Positions 42,875 through 53,908 of a DNA stretch of 64,000 nt are shown piece after piece. A model generated the notes under the pieces. That model was not told the origin of the DNA, searched no databases, and saw only the letters and a program-made list of their open reading frames with translations. Numbering within the stretch: the stretch's first letter is position 1; each line of letters opens with the position of its first letter. The translations under genes and the position numbers were made by a program. The stretch lies in NCBI RefSeq assembly GCF_019097595.1, contig NC_080713.1, positions 4,523,699 to 4,587,698 of the forward strand, read 5' to 3'. This DNA is from Hemibagrus wyckioides. Lineage: Eukaryota > Chordata > Actinopteri > Siluriformes > Bagridae.

Positions 42875-43360
42875 TACACTGATCAAGCATAACATTATGA
42901 CCACTGAGAGTTGCCATGAATAACACTGAGTATCTCTTCATCATGGCACCTGTTAGTGGGTGGGATATATTAGGCAGCAATTCAACATTTTGTCCTCAAA
43001 GTTGATGTTAGAAGCAGGAAAAATGGACAAGAGTAAGGATTTGAGCGAGTTTGACGAAGGGCCGAATTGTGATGGCTAGACCACTGGATCAGAGCATCTC
43101 CAACACTGCAGCTCTTGTGTGGTGTTCCCGGTCTGCAGTGGTCAGTATCTATCAAAAGTGGTTCAAGGAAGGAACAGTGGTGAACCGGTGACAGGGTCAT
43201 CGGTGGTCAAGGCTCATTGATGCACATGGGGAGTGAAGGCTGGCCCGTGTGATCCGATCCAACAGACGAGCTACTGTTGTTGCTGAAGAAGTTAATGCAG
43301 GTTCTGATAGAAAGGTGTCAGAATACACAGTGCATGACGGGTCAGGGCTGCTTTGGCAGC
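42875..43360 (+). mobile_element. Internally deleted Tc1-like element, copy 1
   Basis: The left terminal sequence TACACTGATCAAGCATAACA, then GTGGGTGGGATATATTAGGC, then an N-terminal transposase coding part from ATGGACAAGAGTAAGG at about 43024 with several stops. It passes abruptly from the early coding region (GTCAGAATACACAGTGCATG at about 43318) to a C-terminal piece (CGGGTCAGGGCTGCTTTGGC) and ends. The middle, with most of the DDE domain, is deleted, as is the right terminus. Confidence 0.8.
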
Positions 43361-44504
43361 AAATATATATATATATTTCAAGCCACAGGCGAAGGTGGGA
43401 ATAACAAAAAATCCCCAAGGCGATATGACGAATAAACCTCCCTCAAAATGTTCTTCGTGTGACACTAAACAGTGTGATTATGAATAATTTCCCTATGAAT
43501 AATTTTACCCGTGCTACTGGAATATTTCACAAATATGCACAAACTACAGTGTGCTCTATATTCACCGCTCCTCTGTTAATCCATTTAAGATGCATCCTTG
43601 GGTCCGGAGTGTCTCCAGAGTGCAGAGAAATCGTCCCGTCCTCTCTGATCTGTGTAGTGTTACTGCACCATGCGTCCAAATCCATTAGAGTAGCTTTATG
43701 CAAAACCGTTAGTGCACAATCGGAGGAGCTGGAGTCATGCTGTCAGTAATTATAGGACCAGATCAACCGGAGACAGAGCAGGCGAGTGGATTTTAAGGCC
43801 ACTTTCAGACCTATTAGTCCATTTGTCAAGAGCAAAATCGATCATTTCTTCGGTTCGCTATTCAGATTGTTTGGATAATTTTTTTTTAAAAAATGGAAGT
43901 GATCCTTCGCCAGGTATGAGTAGAAAGGACATAAAAATCAGAAAATGTACAAGGTGCTGCGTTTATTTTCTCTTTTTTGTTCATCCAAGTCTACGGAAAC
44001 CTGTATCGCGTCAGCTCAAGGTTCAGTTTAGCTCAGTTTCGCAGCTTGCATCTAAAAAGAAAATTCTGGCAGCAATAATTCAAACTGATAAATAAGAGTT
44101 GATTCGAAAACACAGCCTTGATTATTAGGTTCCAGCTTTCTAAAAAGCATTCATTTCTTTAAAAATGAGCATTTACAAATGCACTTTGCGGTTAAAAGCC
44201 TTTTGTATATAAAAAAAAATATGAAAGTTCTGCATCACCGTCTCAAGACTTCCCTCTGGTGAACACTTACCATGTTGTGTAACTTGATAAAAGTTTAAAA
44301 AATGAATTCCATGATGAGTCTGAATATGACAAGCGGTCTCATTAACATTACTTCCATTTCCCTTTGTTCTGTTTTTTAATCCCTCATTAAAAATTGGCTC
44401 CTACACCCAACACGGCCCTGGTGACCTTACTCACGTAACGCAATAATAACAGTACAGCTATGATAAATGAATCTTTTCTAGTTGATTTAAAGTGCAGCAC
44501 AGCC
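43361..44504. other. Mostly unique, repeat-free sequence; no gene seen
   Basis: 43440-44100 has balanced composition, no simple repeats and only short open frames. Candidate conserved non-coding sequence, unproven. Confidence 0.4.
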
Positions 44505-44560
44505 GGGGGGTGGTGGGTGGTGGGGGGTGTTGAGTGGGTGTGGGGTGGGGTGGGGGGTGG
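44505..44560 (+). other. G-quadruplex-prone run
   Basis: At least seven runs of three or more G within 56 bases, including GGGGGGTGGTGGGTGG and TGGGGTGGGGTGGGGGG, with loops of 1-7 bases. This fits the G4 pattern on the + strand. Confidence 0.8.
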
Positions 44561-44921
44561 TTCAGGGTTCGCGGATTATTCTGACGAGGCGGGGAAAAAA
44601 AAAAAAAAACAGAGACCTTTTGCTTCAACCTACTTCTATTGCAGTGCAGGTTCAGTGCGCCGGGAAACTGAAGTATCCTGAATCCCGAGCCCTACAAATG
44701 ATTCACTCTGGTGGAGTGTTTTTAGTCATGCTGGAAAGGTTACACGGGAATGTGTGACTCAGTTGGAGTTAAGCAACCGAGTGCGAGAGGTTATTTTGTA
44801 CAACCTCATATCGTCTCTATAAACATTGTCTGCATGGTAACTGAACAGACTAGCATTTTTTAAAGGATTTAGAGACGGATAGAATACAGTGAACGTATCT
44901 TAAAGATTTCTTGTACAAATA
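44561..44921. other. No gene seen
   Basis: An A-run at 44595-44610; otherwise unique. Confidence 0.5.
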
Positions 44922-45375
44922 ATCTGATCAGGCATAACATTATGACCACTGACAGGTGAAGTGAATAAGACTGATGATCTCCTCATCATGGCACCTGTTA
45001 GTGGGTGGGATATATTAGGCAGCAAGTCAACATTTTGTCCTCAAAGTTGATGTGTTAGAAGCAGTGTAAGGATTTGAGCGAGTTTGACGAAGGGACAAAT
45101 TGTGATGGCTAGACCACTGGATCAGAGCATCTCCAAAACTACAGCTCTTGTGGGGTGTTCCCAGTTTGCAGTGGTCAGTATCTGTCAAAAGTATCCTTTA
45201 AGTCCTGTAAGTCGTGATGTGGGGACTCCATGTAGGCCACCTTGGTGCCAGATACCACAGCACACCTTCAGGGATCTAGTGGAGTCCGTGCCGCGACGAA
45301 TCAGGGCTGTTTTGGCAGGAAAAGGGGGATCAACACAATATTAGGCAGGTGGTCATAATGTTAATGATCGGTGTA
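44922..45375 (+). mobile_element. Internally deleted Tc1-like element with both ends (MITE-like), copy 2
   Basis: About 454 bp. The left end TGATCAGGCATAACATTATG and right end CATAATGTTAATGATCGG are inverted repeats. An open frame at 45084-45344 joins the start of the transposase helix-turn-helix region ([19 protein letters not shown]) directly to its C-terminal end ([19 protein letters not shown]), so the catalytic domain is gone. It can only move in trans. Confidence 0.85.
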
Positions 45376-45874
45376 TGAACGTGATTAAAAAATGATGGTC
45401 ATGATTATTTCATTTTTAATTTTATTATATGTATAGCGCTTTTATCATTGGTGCAAGGGATAGGGATATATAAGTTCAGAATAAAATGATAAAATTTTAA
45501 TTTATATTTATCCCTATTGGACAAGCCACATGCAACGGTAGCAACGGAAAAAACTTCCTAAGGAAGAAACCCTGAGAGGAACCAAACCCAAATGGGCAGA
45601 AGTGACTGAGAGAATATTTGGGAAAATCAAACCCTGATCCAGAAAGAGTGATTGTGTTTTGATGTCAGTCATTTAATAGACACTCTACTTTGCAGGCTAA
45701 TGGCGATTCTTGGGGGCGGAGCTTTGAGAGCATGGGCGGGAATGAGGGGATGCTCAATTTTAAAAAAAAATAACCACTGAGAATGATGTACTAATTTTAC
45801 CTATTGCACCTTTAAGGAGAATGAGTTACACAATATTTAAAGTTTGATGCTGGTAGTGGTTATAGAAGTCAGTT
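45376..45874. other. No gene; one repeat fragment
   Basis: 45505-45600 carries AACTTCCTAAGGAAGAAACC and CTGAGAGGAACCAAACCCAA, the minus orientation of the repeat family at 48370-48575. A GGGGGCGGAGCTTTGAGAG stretch at about 45712 also looks repeat-derived. Confidence 0.5.
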
Positions 45875-46216
45875 GCCACTTTATTAGGAATACTTCTACA
45901 CCTGCCCATGCATGCATCAGCTCAGTGCACACAATCATGTAGATACAGATAATTGTCAAACATCAGAAAGGTCAGAGAAGGATGAACAAGCTTGTTCAAG
46001 CTGACAGGAAAGCTCCAGTAAATCTGGAGCACTCTTTATAACTGTGATGAGCAGAAAAGCATCCCAGCATGCACATGATGGAGGCAGATGGGCTACAAGA
46101 GCAGAAGATCACACCAGGTTTCACTCCTATCAGCCAAGAACAGGGATCTGAGGCAGGATACAGTGGGAACAGGCTGACCAAAAGTGGACGGGTGAAGACT
46201 CTGGAAAAATTGCTCC
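45875..46216 (+). mobile_element. Tc1-like transposon remnant
   Basis: Left terminus TTGCCACTTTATTAGGAATA, then a later segment with GAGCAGAAAAGCATCCCAGC, GATGGGCTACAAGAGCAGAA and CAGCCAAGAACAGGGATCTG. Same family as 41905-42402, plus orientation, internally deleted. Confidence 0.7.
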
Positions 46217-46572
46217 CTTGCTCTTATTGCATATGTTAGAATTATTTTCATTTCTTTGGCTCCTTTGTGGTCCTGAAGAATTCCAGTAAAACAAAAGATC
46301 TTCATTTCACTCCAGCTCATCTAACTGAAAAAAAAAAAACACCTCTACCCCAGCTTGCTATAACCTTAGCAGTTATCCATTGTTATAAGAGTTGGATTGT
46401 GGGAATTCTTCTGGATTTGTGACGCTGTCTAGTTGCGGTTTGCCCCGAACTGCAACAATATGGGTATTGATTTGCTAAGTAGACAAACAACAGGGCACTG
46501 CGGCTGCAGCCATTATTGTTTAAAATCAGATTTATTCTGTACCACATGCTACTGTGCCAGAAACACTCACGC

Positions 46573-46607
<35 letters not shown>

Positions 46608-47604
46608 CACACAAAATACACACTCCTGCTCTCTGCGGGGAGATGTGAGCCAGTGGTCCGTGACTAATTCCACAGACCCAGTTTGAACAATGCAATCTGT
46701 CCTGTAGGGAAAGAAAACAGAGATAGAGAGAGAGAGAGAGAGACAGAGAGAAAGAGAAAGATACAGGAGGGTAGAGGATACAGCAGAACACAAATAATAA
46801 CACTAATATGCCCCTAAATGCTCAAATTTATCACCTCATGAGAAATTCCTCTCACATGCCTGCACTCATTTAACCTTCCCATGCCTAGATTTTGACACCC
46901 ATTAACATTCCAAAAACACCGATAGGGTTAAACGTCATCCAACGAGCACCTTCAAGATATACGATTGGTTATTGAGATCCAAATTCAAACCTCTAACATC
47001 TATCAGCTTTAATGCTCTTGCTGAAACACACAAAATGCTCCTATATGATCAGTTTTCTGAACCGTGTTCCTATGGGACTGAAAAATAAATGTATACCTGG
47101 TTAAAGGGCTTTACTTCGTGCAATTTCCAGCCCAATTTTGCTGTCGCAGACAAAAACCGCACATTGAAAATGAATTATTTTGTCACCCGCGAGATCAGCA
47201 GCGCAGTCTTAGGACACATAACGTTGCCCATTTGCCAGATTTAGCGCCTTTTATGCCAGCAAAGACAGCCGACGCTAAACTTCTGTAAGTGTCAGAAACA
47301 TTATTACAAATCTAAGACTGCTGGTTGGACGATCGTCTGAAATCCACCGACAGGAGGACGGCTTAGGGTGATGCCAAGCTCAGGGGAGAGCTACAAAATA
47401 TGGCAGTCACAATAGCACTGGTTTGAATTGTCATTTTAAATGCTCACATTTATTAGTATAATGTGAAGCATGTGAAGACTTCAGCATGGAGGAGATGATG
47501 GTGAATCTAGAATGAACTCAGATGTTCAGCTAAATTATAAGTTGATCTGGAGCTCCTGGTTACACGACTCCAACTGACTGTATATGACTGTAGAAAGGAC
47601 ATTA
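46217..47604. other. No gene seen; short CA and GA runs
   Basis: (CA)n at 46570-46612 and a GA-rich stretch at 46726-46760. 46800-47580 is unique with balanced composition. Short frames carry no signal. Confidence 0.5.
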
Positions 47605-48363
47605 TTTATAATCACACTCTCTGGTGTTTATATTCATTTATAATCACACTCTCTGGTGTTTATAATCATTAATAATCACACTCTCTGGTGTTTATAATCA
47701 TTTATAATCACACTCTCTGGTGTTTATATTCATTTATAATCACACTCTCTGGTGTTTATAATCATTTATAATCACACTCTCTGGTGTTTATAATCATTTA
47801 TAATCACACTCTCTGGTGTTTATATTCATTTATAATCACACTCTCTGGTGTTTATAATCATTTATAATCACACTCTCTGGTGTTTATAATCATTAATAAT
47901 CACACTCTCTGGTGTTTATAATCATTTATAATCACACTCTCCAGTGTTTATAATCATTTATAATCACACTCTCTGGTGTTTATAATCATTTATAATCACA
48001 CTCTCCAGTGTTTATAATCATTTATAATCACACTCTCCAGTGTTTATAATCATTTATAATCACACTCTCTGGTGTTTATAATCATTAATAATCACACTCT
48101 CTGGTGTTTATAATCATTTATAATCACACTCTCTGATGTTTATAATCATTTATAATCACACTCTCCGGTGTTTATATTCATTTATAATCACACTCTCTGG
48201 TGTTTATAATCATTTATAATCACACTCTCCAGTGTTTATAATCATTTATAATCACACTCTCCAGTGTTTATAATCATTTATAATCACACTCTCCAGTGTT
48301 TATAATCATTTATAATTACAATTTTCGGTGTTTATAACAATTTATAATCATACTCTCCGGTGT
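47605..48363 (+). repeat. 32-bp minisatellite array 1 (about 23 copies)
   Basis: The unit is TTTATAATCA CACTCTCTGGTG TTTATAATCA: a 10-mer repeated on both sides of a 12-mer core. The core varies between CTCTGGTG, CTCCAGTG and CTCCGGTG. The array at 53909-55033 is the reverse complement of the same unit. Confidence 0.96.
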
Positions 48364-48590
48364 CACTCAAATGAGGATGAAGTTCTCTATGCTTCCTCAC
48401 ATGGTTTCTTCCTCTTACCATCTCAGGGAGTTTTTTGCCTCAGGCTCGCTCACTAGGGATTAATAGAAATAAATTTGAATATAAGTTGAATATTAATCTT
48501 GAACTTTTTGTTCAATGTTCTATTCTGTAAAGCTGCTTTGAGACAATGTCCATTGTTCAGAGCGCTATGGACCTTTTAAAAGAACAGATA
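48364..48590 (+). mobile_element. Common teleost repeat (CTCGCTCACTAGGG family)
   Basis: GGTTTCTTCCTCTTACCATC, CAGGCTCGCTCACTAGGGAT, GTAAAGCTGCTTTGAGACAA and TGTCCATTGTTCAGAGCGCT, an order I recall as typical of catfish-type genomes. Pieces recur at 30956, 45505 (minus), 50400 and 51320. Confidence 0.65.
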
Positions 48591-49658
48591 ATCCTAGTTA
48601 TTTTCTTTGCTACTATTATTTAATCCTGTAGGCAAATTTCTATTATCCCATTTTCAGCACAATCCCTGACCACCTGATTGATGACATAAGCAGAACCTAG
48701 TCATTTTAATTAACTTCAGGTCCATCGTTCACCGGGATCTTCGTGGTATAATCTGACGCACGGTCCGTTATAGAATTCATCCGAGATTTTATTGAGATCA
48801 TCTCACACAGTGTGACAAGTAATGATCTTAAAAGATAGCAGTAATCTCACTGGCTGAAAAGTGTAACACTGTCCTCCTGCCAGCTCATCTATATTAACCG
48901 GCGCTGGTTTCATGTTGCAAGCGCGCTGGAAGTATAAATCCGAGGTTTTGTGAGGTTGAACCGCAAGTACTCAGGGCAGAGTAGGGCAATCAACTTCTCC
49001 TCCTCCATCAAATCCACATGAATATTACAAGACTTGCAAATGAGCTCTTACTTCTAAATTAATAACCTTGGCAGTGATTATGATAGCGGTGCTTAGGATG
49101 ATGGCAATCCGATGATTATAGGGTAATTACATCCAAGACGGCTAGACATCCAATCAGCGTTCATACGGAACTGATGCGCTCGTTAAATTGTTCTCTTCTT
49201 TTTTTTATCATTTTGTTATCATTATCTGTAGCGCGTGCTTAGAGTACACGTGGTGTGCTTTTGTATTAATTATTGCTTCAAGTGAAATCTAGACAAGGAC
49301 AGTGGTAGTGCAGCCAGTGTGACAAATAAATAAGAGATTAGAGTAAGGGTGTAGCTGTTTAATTAACAGTATAATTAATATCCTGTAGCGTAAACTGACT
49401 TTTTCTTTCCGTTTCTTATGTCTGAGGAATGATGAACCCGGTACAGTGAGCAGTGTACTTACTGAGTTTATATCCAAGTCTCACTTTCCTTTATGCTTGA
49501 ATATAGAATCTCAACTAGGGCTAAAATGTCATTTCTTGAATTTATATTTTCCTGTAAAGCTGCTTTCTGACTTTACAACTAAAACTAAATTGCTCATACT
49601 GAACTTCCTTTGGCTTTATAGTATCTAGCTTTAGCAAAGTAATGAAATCACCATCACA
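48591..49658. other. Unique sequence; no gene seen
   Basis: 48600-49290 is free of simple repeats and compositionally balanced, a candidate for conserved non-coding sequence. No coding frame of note. Confidence 0.4.
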
Positions 49659-49666
49659 CTTTCCCC
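49659..49666. repeat. hAT target site duplication (left)
   Basis: CTTTCCCC; the right copy at 50390-50397 is CTTTCCAC (one mismatch). Eight bases is the hAT hallmark. Confidence 0.75.
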
Positions 49667-50389
49667 CAGTGGCGGACCATCAGGGCTAGCAAGGCCTTCT
49701 CTGCTGGCCTAAACAGCACTGATCTGAATCTCTGACTTGCATTTTAATATATTTAATATATTTTTCCATGAGTGTGTATTAAATTATTCCCAATAGTCTA
49801 TTCTCTACATTTCATAGCTTTTCTCTTGGTTGCGCTGCTTCCAGTAGTGTATATTTATAATAAGAGTATTTATCCAATCATATTACAGCCAGTGGATGAC
49901 ATCATGTGTTGTCAGGCTGAAAGAAATCTGCCTTAAGGCCTTCAGAATGAATAGTGCAGGTGCCCGGAGCTTAAAATAAGTGGCAATGAAATTGTTCCAT
50001 TAACCAATCAGATTTCGAGTTGGCGTCACTGGGGCCATCTAGCAGGCATAGCAGGCGATTACGTCAGCAATTTCCCGTCCTTTGACTGGATAACTGGAGT
50101 AGTCAGAGGCTAAAATAATATATATATATAACTCACAATGGCTGACAGAGGTGAAGAAATCGATTTGGTCACAGATATCCTTACAAATGCATTTTTAAGG
50201 TGGACTGTAATAAAATTGATTATTCCTTATAGGACTTTGAAATACTGTCACCTAGTTTCTTTTATACTTTGCTATTTAACGGTTGATTAGTATCTATTGC
50301 CGTGGCGTCATAATGATAGTATAGAGGTGGATTAATTCAGGAAGGAACACCAGTGAAGGCCTTGGTGTGAAATGTATGGTCCACCGCTG
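49667..50389 (+). mobile_element. Non-autonomous hAT element, 723 bp
   Basis: The terminal inverted repeats CAGTGGCGGACCAT and ATGGTCCACCGCTG match except for one base, inside an 8-bp target duplication. The interior retains the start of a transposase frame: ATG at 50138 gives MADRGEEIDLVTDIL, then after about 21 codons the frame runs into non-coding sequence and stops at about 50288. It reads as an internal deletion derivative of a hAT element of the zinc-finger (TTF/ZMYM-like) type. It needs a transposase from elsewhere. Confidence 0.85.
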
Positions 50390-50917
50390 CTTTCCACCAT
50401 CACCCAGAAGAGGGTGAGACTTTCCATTAAGTTTCTTCCTCATGTCTTCTCTGGGATTTTTTTTTCTTTGCCCCTCTTACCCTGTCATTTGCTCAATAGG
50501 AACCTGGATTTTTTATATATCTGCTTTCTATAAGCTGTTGCAACTTAGCAACAAGTACAGAGACATTATATCCTGCTTTTCTACCATTTTTCCCTTTTTC
50601 AGGTCAGCCACCACTTGATAAATGCAACCAGCAACATATGGTCTGAGGCTGAATTCTGACCCTCCTGCTCCACGGCTTTGAAACAGGAAGTCAGCGACGT
50701 TTTTAATATATACTGCATTTAGGTTAAAACGTGCAGCGAGCCTAAAATGGAGTTAACATTTTATTAATTGAGTTGAGGTGAAAGTCAGAGCTTTTACTTA
50801 AACACCATTGTTGAGTCTAAGACTTGGTATGAAACCAGGATGAAGCCAAGATCTCAAGAGGTCTTTCATCTGCAAGTGAAAATCAAGACCAAGAAGACAT
50901 CAAATCCAAATCCTTTT
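50390..50917. other. No gene; repeat fragment at the start
   Basis: 50398-50480 (CACCCAGAAGAGGGTGAGAC, AGTTTCTTCCTCATGTCTTC) belongs to the same family as 48364-48590. The remainder is unique. Confidence 0.5.
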
Positions 50918-51136
50918 TTAAGTTGTTGTCCCTGTTTGGGCGTTGCCACAACAGATCATTTGGACCACATGTTTTGGCACAGGTTTTACACCAGATGCCT
51001 TTTCTGATGCAATCCTCCCATTTTATCCGGGCTTGGGACCGGTACTGAGAGTTAACTCCTCAGTGGCTGGGTATCGAACCCGGACCACGGCAATGAGAGT
51101 GTGGGATCCTGCTGCTGGACCACCAGGAGGCTTCCT
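50918..51136 (-). mobile_element. tRNA-derived SINE, minus orientation
   Basis: The reverse complement of this stretch shows GCCTCCTGGTGGTCCAGCAG, CTCTCATTGCCGTGGTC, a B-box-like GGTTCGATACC, GTTAACTCTCAGTACCGG and GGCATCTGGTGTAAAACCTG, the same order as 12548-12750. It keeps a longer tail than that copy. Confidence 0.8.
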
Positions 51137-51976
51137 AAAGCATTTGGCTCAATTCAGTCATTTATTAATTGCCTTAATTATTAGGTACCTTTTTTCTAGA
51201 AGAAGGAATTGCCTCTTGTCAAACTTTCTGTTCAGGGTTCTACAGTATGTAGAGGGAGACAGGATGCAGGTGCATTAAATAAATAACCATGCTCTTTATT
51301 AGAACTGGAGATCCCAGTAACAGAAAGTCTCCCAGAAGAGGATGAAGGTTCCCTTTCGAGTCAGGTTTTCTTCCTCATGTCACTTCTCCGGAGGTTTTTC
51401 CTCATCACTGTCTCCTCGGATTTCGCTTGTTAGGGATCTGCTTTTTGACAATTCGAATTGAAATTGAATCTAGGAAACCTGCCAGACTTCAGTGGACTAG
51501 CTAACTGAGAAGTGAGGAAAGTTTTTGACTTCACTGAGAAAAGTTTCTCGCCTACCTTATTTGACCCAAATCTCGGTGGTGTTTGCTTCTGATCATGGAC
51601 TGGAAGGTATCTCATCACAGCTGCATCCCGACAACACACAGCGTGTTGGAGCGGCTGTCTTCACACACTCTAGTCTACAGAGAGAAAGAAATTCAGGACT
51701 TGAAAAGGAAGTGCTTGTGTGTGAAAAGTCTGTGGAGACATCTCTTCAGTCTCGGAAACGCTGACCACAGCACTGCAGAAAAACGCCACGAGACTACCTA
51801 AAGATTGCAGCGTTGTGGGATTTACCAGCCTGACAAACAATACATTGACTGATACACTCTGGTGTTATCCACTTCATTGCCCTGAACTGGAAACCGCTGA
51901 GCCTGAGCTGATCACAGAAATATCTCACAACTGTGTGTACAAATGTGACCCAGATTGAAGACTGTGATCTCATTGC

Positions 51977-51977
<1 letters not shown>
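51137..51977. other. No gene; one repeat fragment
   Basis: 51310-51440 carries CCCAGAAGAGGATGAAGGTT and TTTTCTTCCTCATGTCACTT (family of 48364-48590). The rest is unique. Confidence 0.5.

Positions 51978-51978
<1 letters not shown>

Positions 51979-52009
<31 letters not shown>
51979..52009 (+). repeat. (TG)n microsatellite
   Basis: About 15 TG units. Confidence 0.92.
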
Positions 52010-52010
<1 letters not shown>

Positions 52011-52259
52011 AGTGTCAGTTGACTCAACAGTCAGGGTGTTACATGAAATCTGAAAGTTACATGGCATGATAAGCTGTATTATCACTCTATTACTCAACTA
52101 TTTCAAAATTACTACAAACAGTAGTGTTTGGACATCATTAAAATAAAAACATGACAAAAAATATAAAATTCTTTAATCTTTTTTAAATATATTATTAAGA
52201 ATGACTTTTCCATCAAATCTCTTACATTGTCAGTATTTATTTTATCACTGGAATTACCT

Positions 52260-52333
52260 TAAAGACAAAATGGTTGCCAGAAATTGATAGTTATTAGGGG
52301 ACCAAGTACCAAAGGCATGTGGGCATTGTAATT
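52260..52333 (+). mobile_element. 5' part of an interspersed repeat carrying the TTC tract
   Basis: GGGGACCAAGTACCAAAGGC and GTGGGCATTGTAATTCTTC resemble the start of a teleost repeat family that runs into TTC triplets; the matching 3' part would be 53130-53640. Confidence 0.5.
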
Positions 52334-53128
52334 CTTCTTCTTCTTCTTCTTCTTCTTCTTCTTCTTCTTCTTCTTCTTCTTCTTCTCCTTCTTCTTCTTC
52401 TCCTTCTTCTTCTTCTTCTCCTTCTCCTTCTTCTTTCTTCTCCTTCCTTATTTCTTCTCCTTCTCCTTCTTTCTTTCTTCTCATCCTTCTTCTTCTTCTT
52501 CTTCTTCTTCTTCTCCTTCTTCTTCTTCTTCTCCTTCTCCTTCTTCTTTCTTCTCCTTCCTTATTTCTTCTCCTTCTCCTTCTCCTTCTTTCTTTCTTCT
52601 CATCCTTCTTCTTCTTCTTCTTCTTCTTCTTCTTCTTCTTCTTCTTCTTCTTCTCCTTCTTCTTCTTCTTTCTTCTCCTTCCTTATTTCTTCTCCTTCTT
52701 TCTTTCTTCTCATCCTTCTTCTTCTTCTTTCTTCTCCTTCTCCTTCCATCTTACTTCTCATCCTTTTTCTTCTTCTTCTTCTTCTTCTTCTTCTTCTTCT
52801 TCTTCTTCTTCTTCTTCTTCTTCTTCTACTCTTTCCTTCTTTCTTCTCATCCTTCTTCTTCTTCTTCTTCTTCTTCTTCTTTCTTCTCATTCTCCTTCCT
52901 TTTCCTTCCTTCTTTCTTCTTCTTCTTCTTCTTCTTCTTCTTCTTCTTCTACTTCTTTCTTCTCTTTCCTTCTTTCTTCTCCTTCCTTCTTTCTTCTCCT
53001 TCCTTCTTTCTTCTTATCCTTCTTCTTCTTCTTCTTCTTCTTCTTCTTCTTCTTCTTCTTCTTTCTTCTCATTCTCCTTCCTTTTCCTTCCTTCCTTCTT
53101 TCTTCTTCTTCTTCTTCTTCTTCTTCCA
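52334..53128 (+). repeat. 0.8-kb (TTC)n polypyrimidine tract
   Basis: TTC triplets with TCC and TTTC interruptions. TCTTTCTTCTCATCC and CCTTCCTTATTTCTTCTCC recur, marking duplicated blocks of about 100-130 bp. Equivalent to GAA on the other strand. Confidence 0.95.
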
Positions 53129-53129
53129 T

Positions 53130-53640
53130 CTGGTAAAATGTTTTGAAATATGAAACAGTAATTAGGAACAATCTCAGAAAAATTCTGCCCATATTTCTGC
53201 CCAAGTTCTGCCAAAGCTCTAGCGCCACCATCAAGTCAAATTTAGAAGTATGACCGTGTTTCCAAAATATAAAAGCATCCCCGGATTGGGACTCACACTA
53301 TGACATCAAATTCTGCCCAATTAGATTTTCCGCCATCTTAGATTAGATTTTTTTTTTTTTTTTTTTGCTATGCCTACAAATTATGTCCAACATAATCACC
53401 AAAATTGGTGTACTCCATCTTCAGACCAGCTTGAACAAACATTATCAAAAGAATGTTGATATTCCAAACAGTTTGCTCATAACGTGCCAACAAATCTGAC
53501 ATTAAAGCTAACAAACAGTTAGTGAGGCAATTTCCGCCAACACATTTTGTCTAATCTTCACCACATTTGGCTCACATCATCTTAAAACCTGTTTAAACAT
53601 TTATTTACTAATATTCTAGCCATTTATTGTGATGTTATAC
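53130..53640 (+). mobile_element. 3' part of the TTC-bearing interspersed repeat (tentative)
   Basis: CCCATATTTCTGCCCAAGTTCTGCC, split by short repeats of TTCTGCCC, then TTTTCCGCCATCTTAGATTA and CACCAAAATTGGTGTACTCC, which resemble a fish repeat known to follow such tracts. Ends are not defined. Confidence 0.4.
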
Positions 53641-53908
53641 AGACAACACATGGCTGGTTTAATCAGGTTTAATATCAAATGGCATTTTTAATGAGGAATA
53701 TTCAATAAAAACAAACACAATCTAAGACATAATGTAATAAGATATAAATTTATTGCAGGAAAAAAGGCTCAGACTGTCTTAGCATATTCTCAAGCTAGCA
53801 GGATCTGATGGGGAAAAAGGATCAGACTAATTAAAAAATAATAGAAAAACCTTAAATAAAAACTTCAGGTTAAAGCAGTAGCAATCATTATAAGATTTAA
53901 AAGTAGCA
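53641..53908. other. No gene seen
   Basis: AT-rich spacer before minisatellite array 2. Confidence 0.5.

Noticed and set aside
43197..43418. Short minus-strand frames over the Tc1 derivative
   Set aside because: Shadow frames opposite transposase-derived sequence.
52319..53146. Leu/Ser/Phe frame of 275 codons and Glu/Lys frames on the minus strand
   Set aside because: TTC-tract translation.
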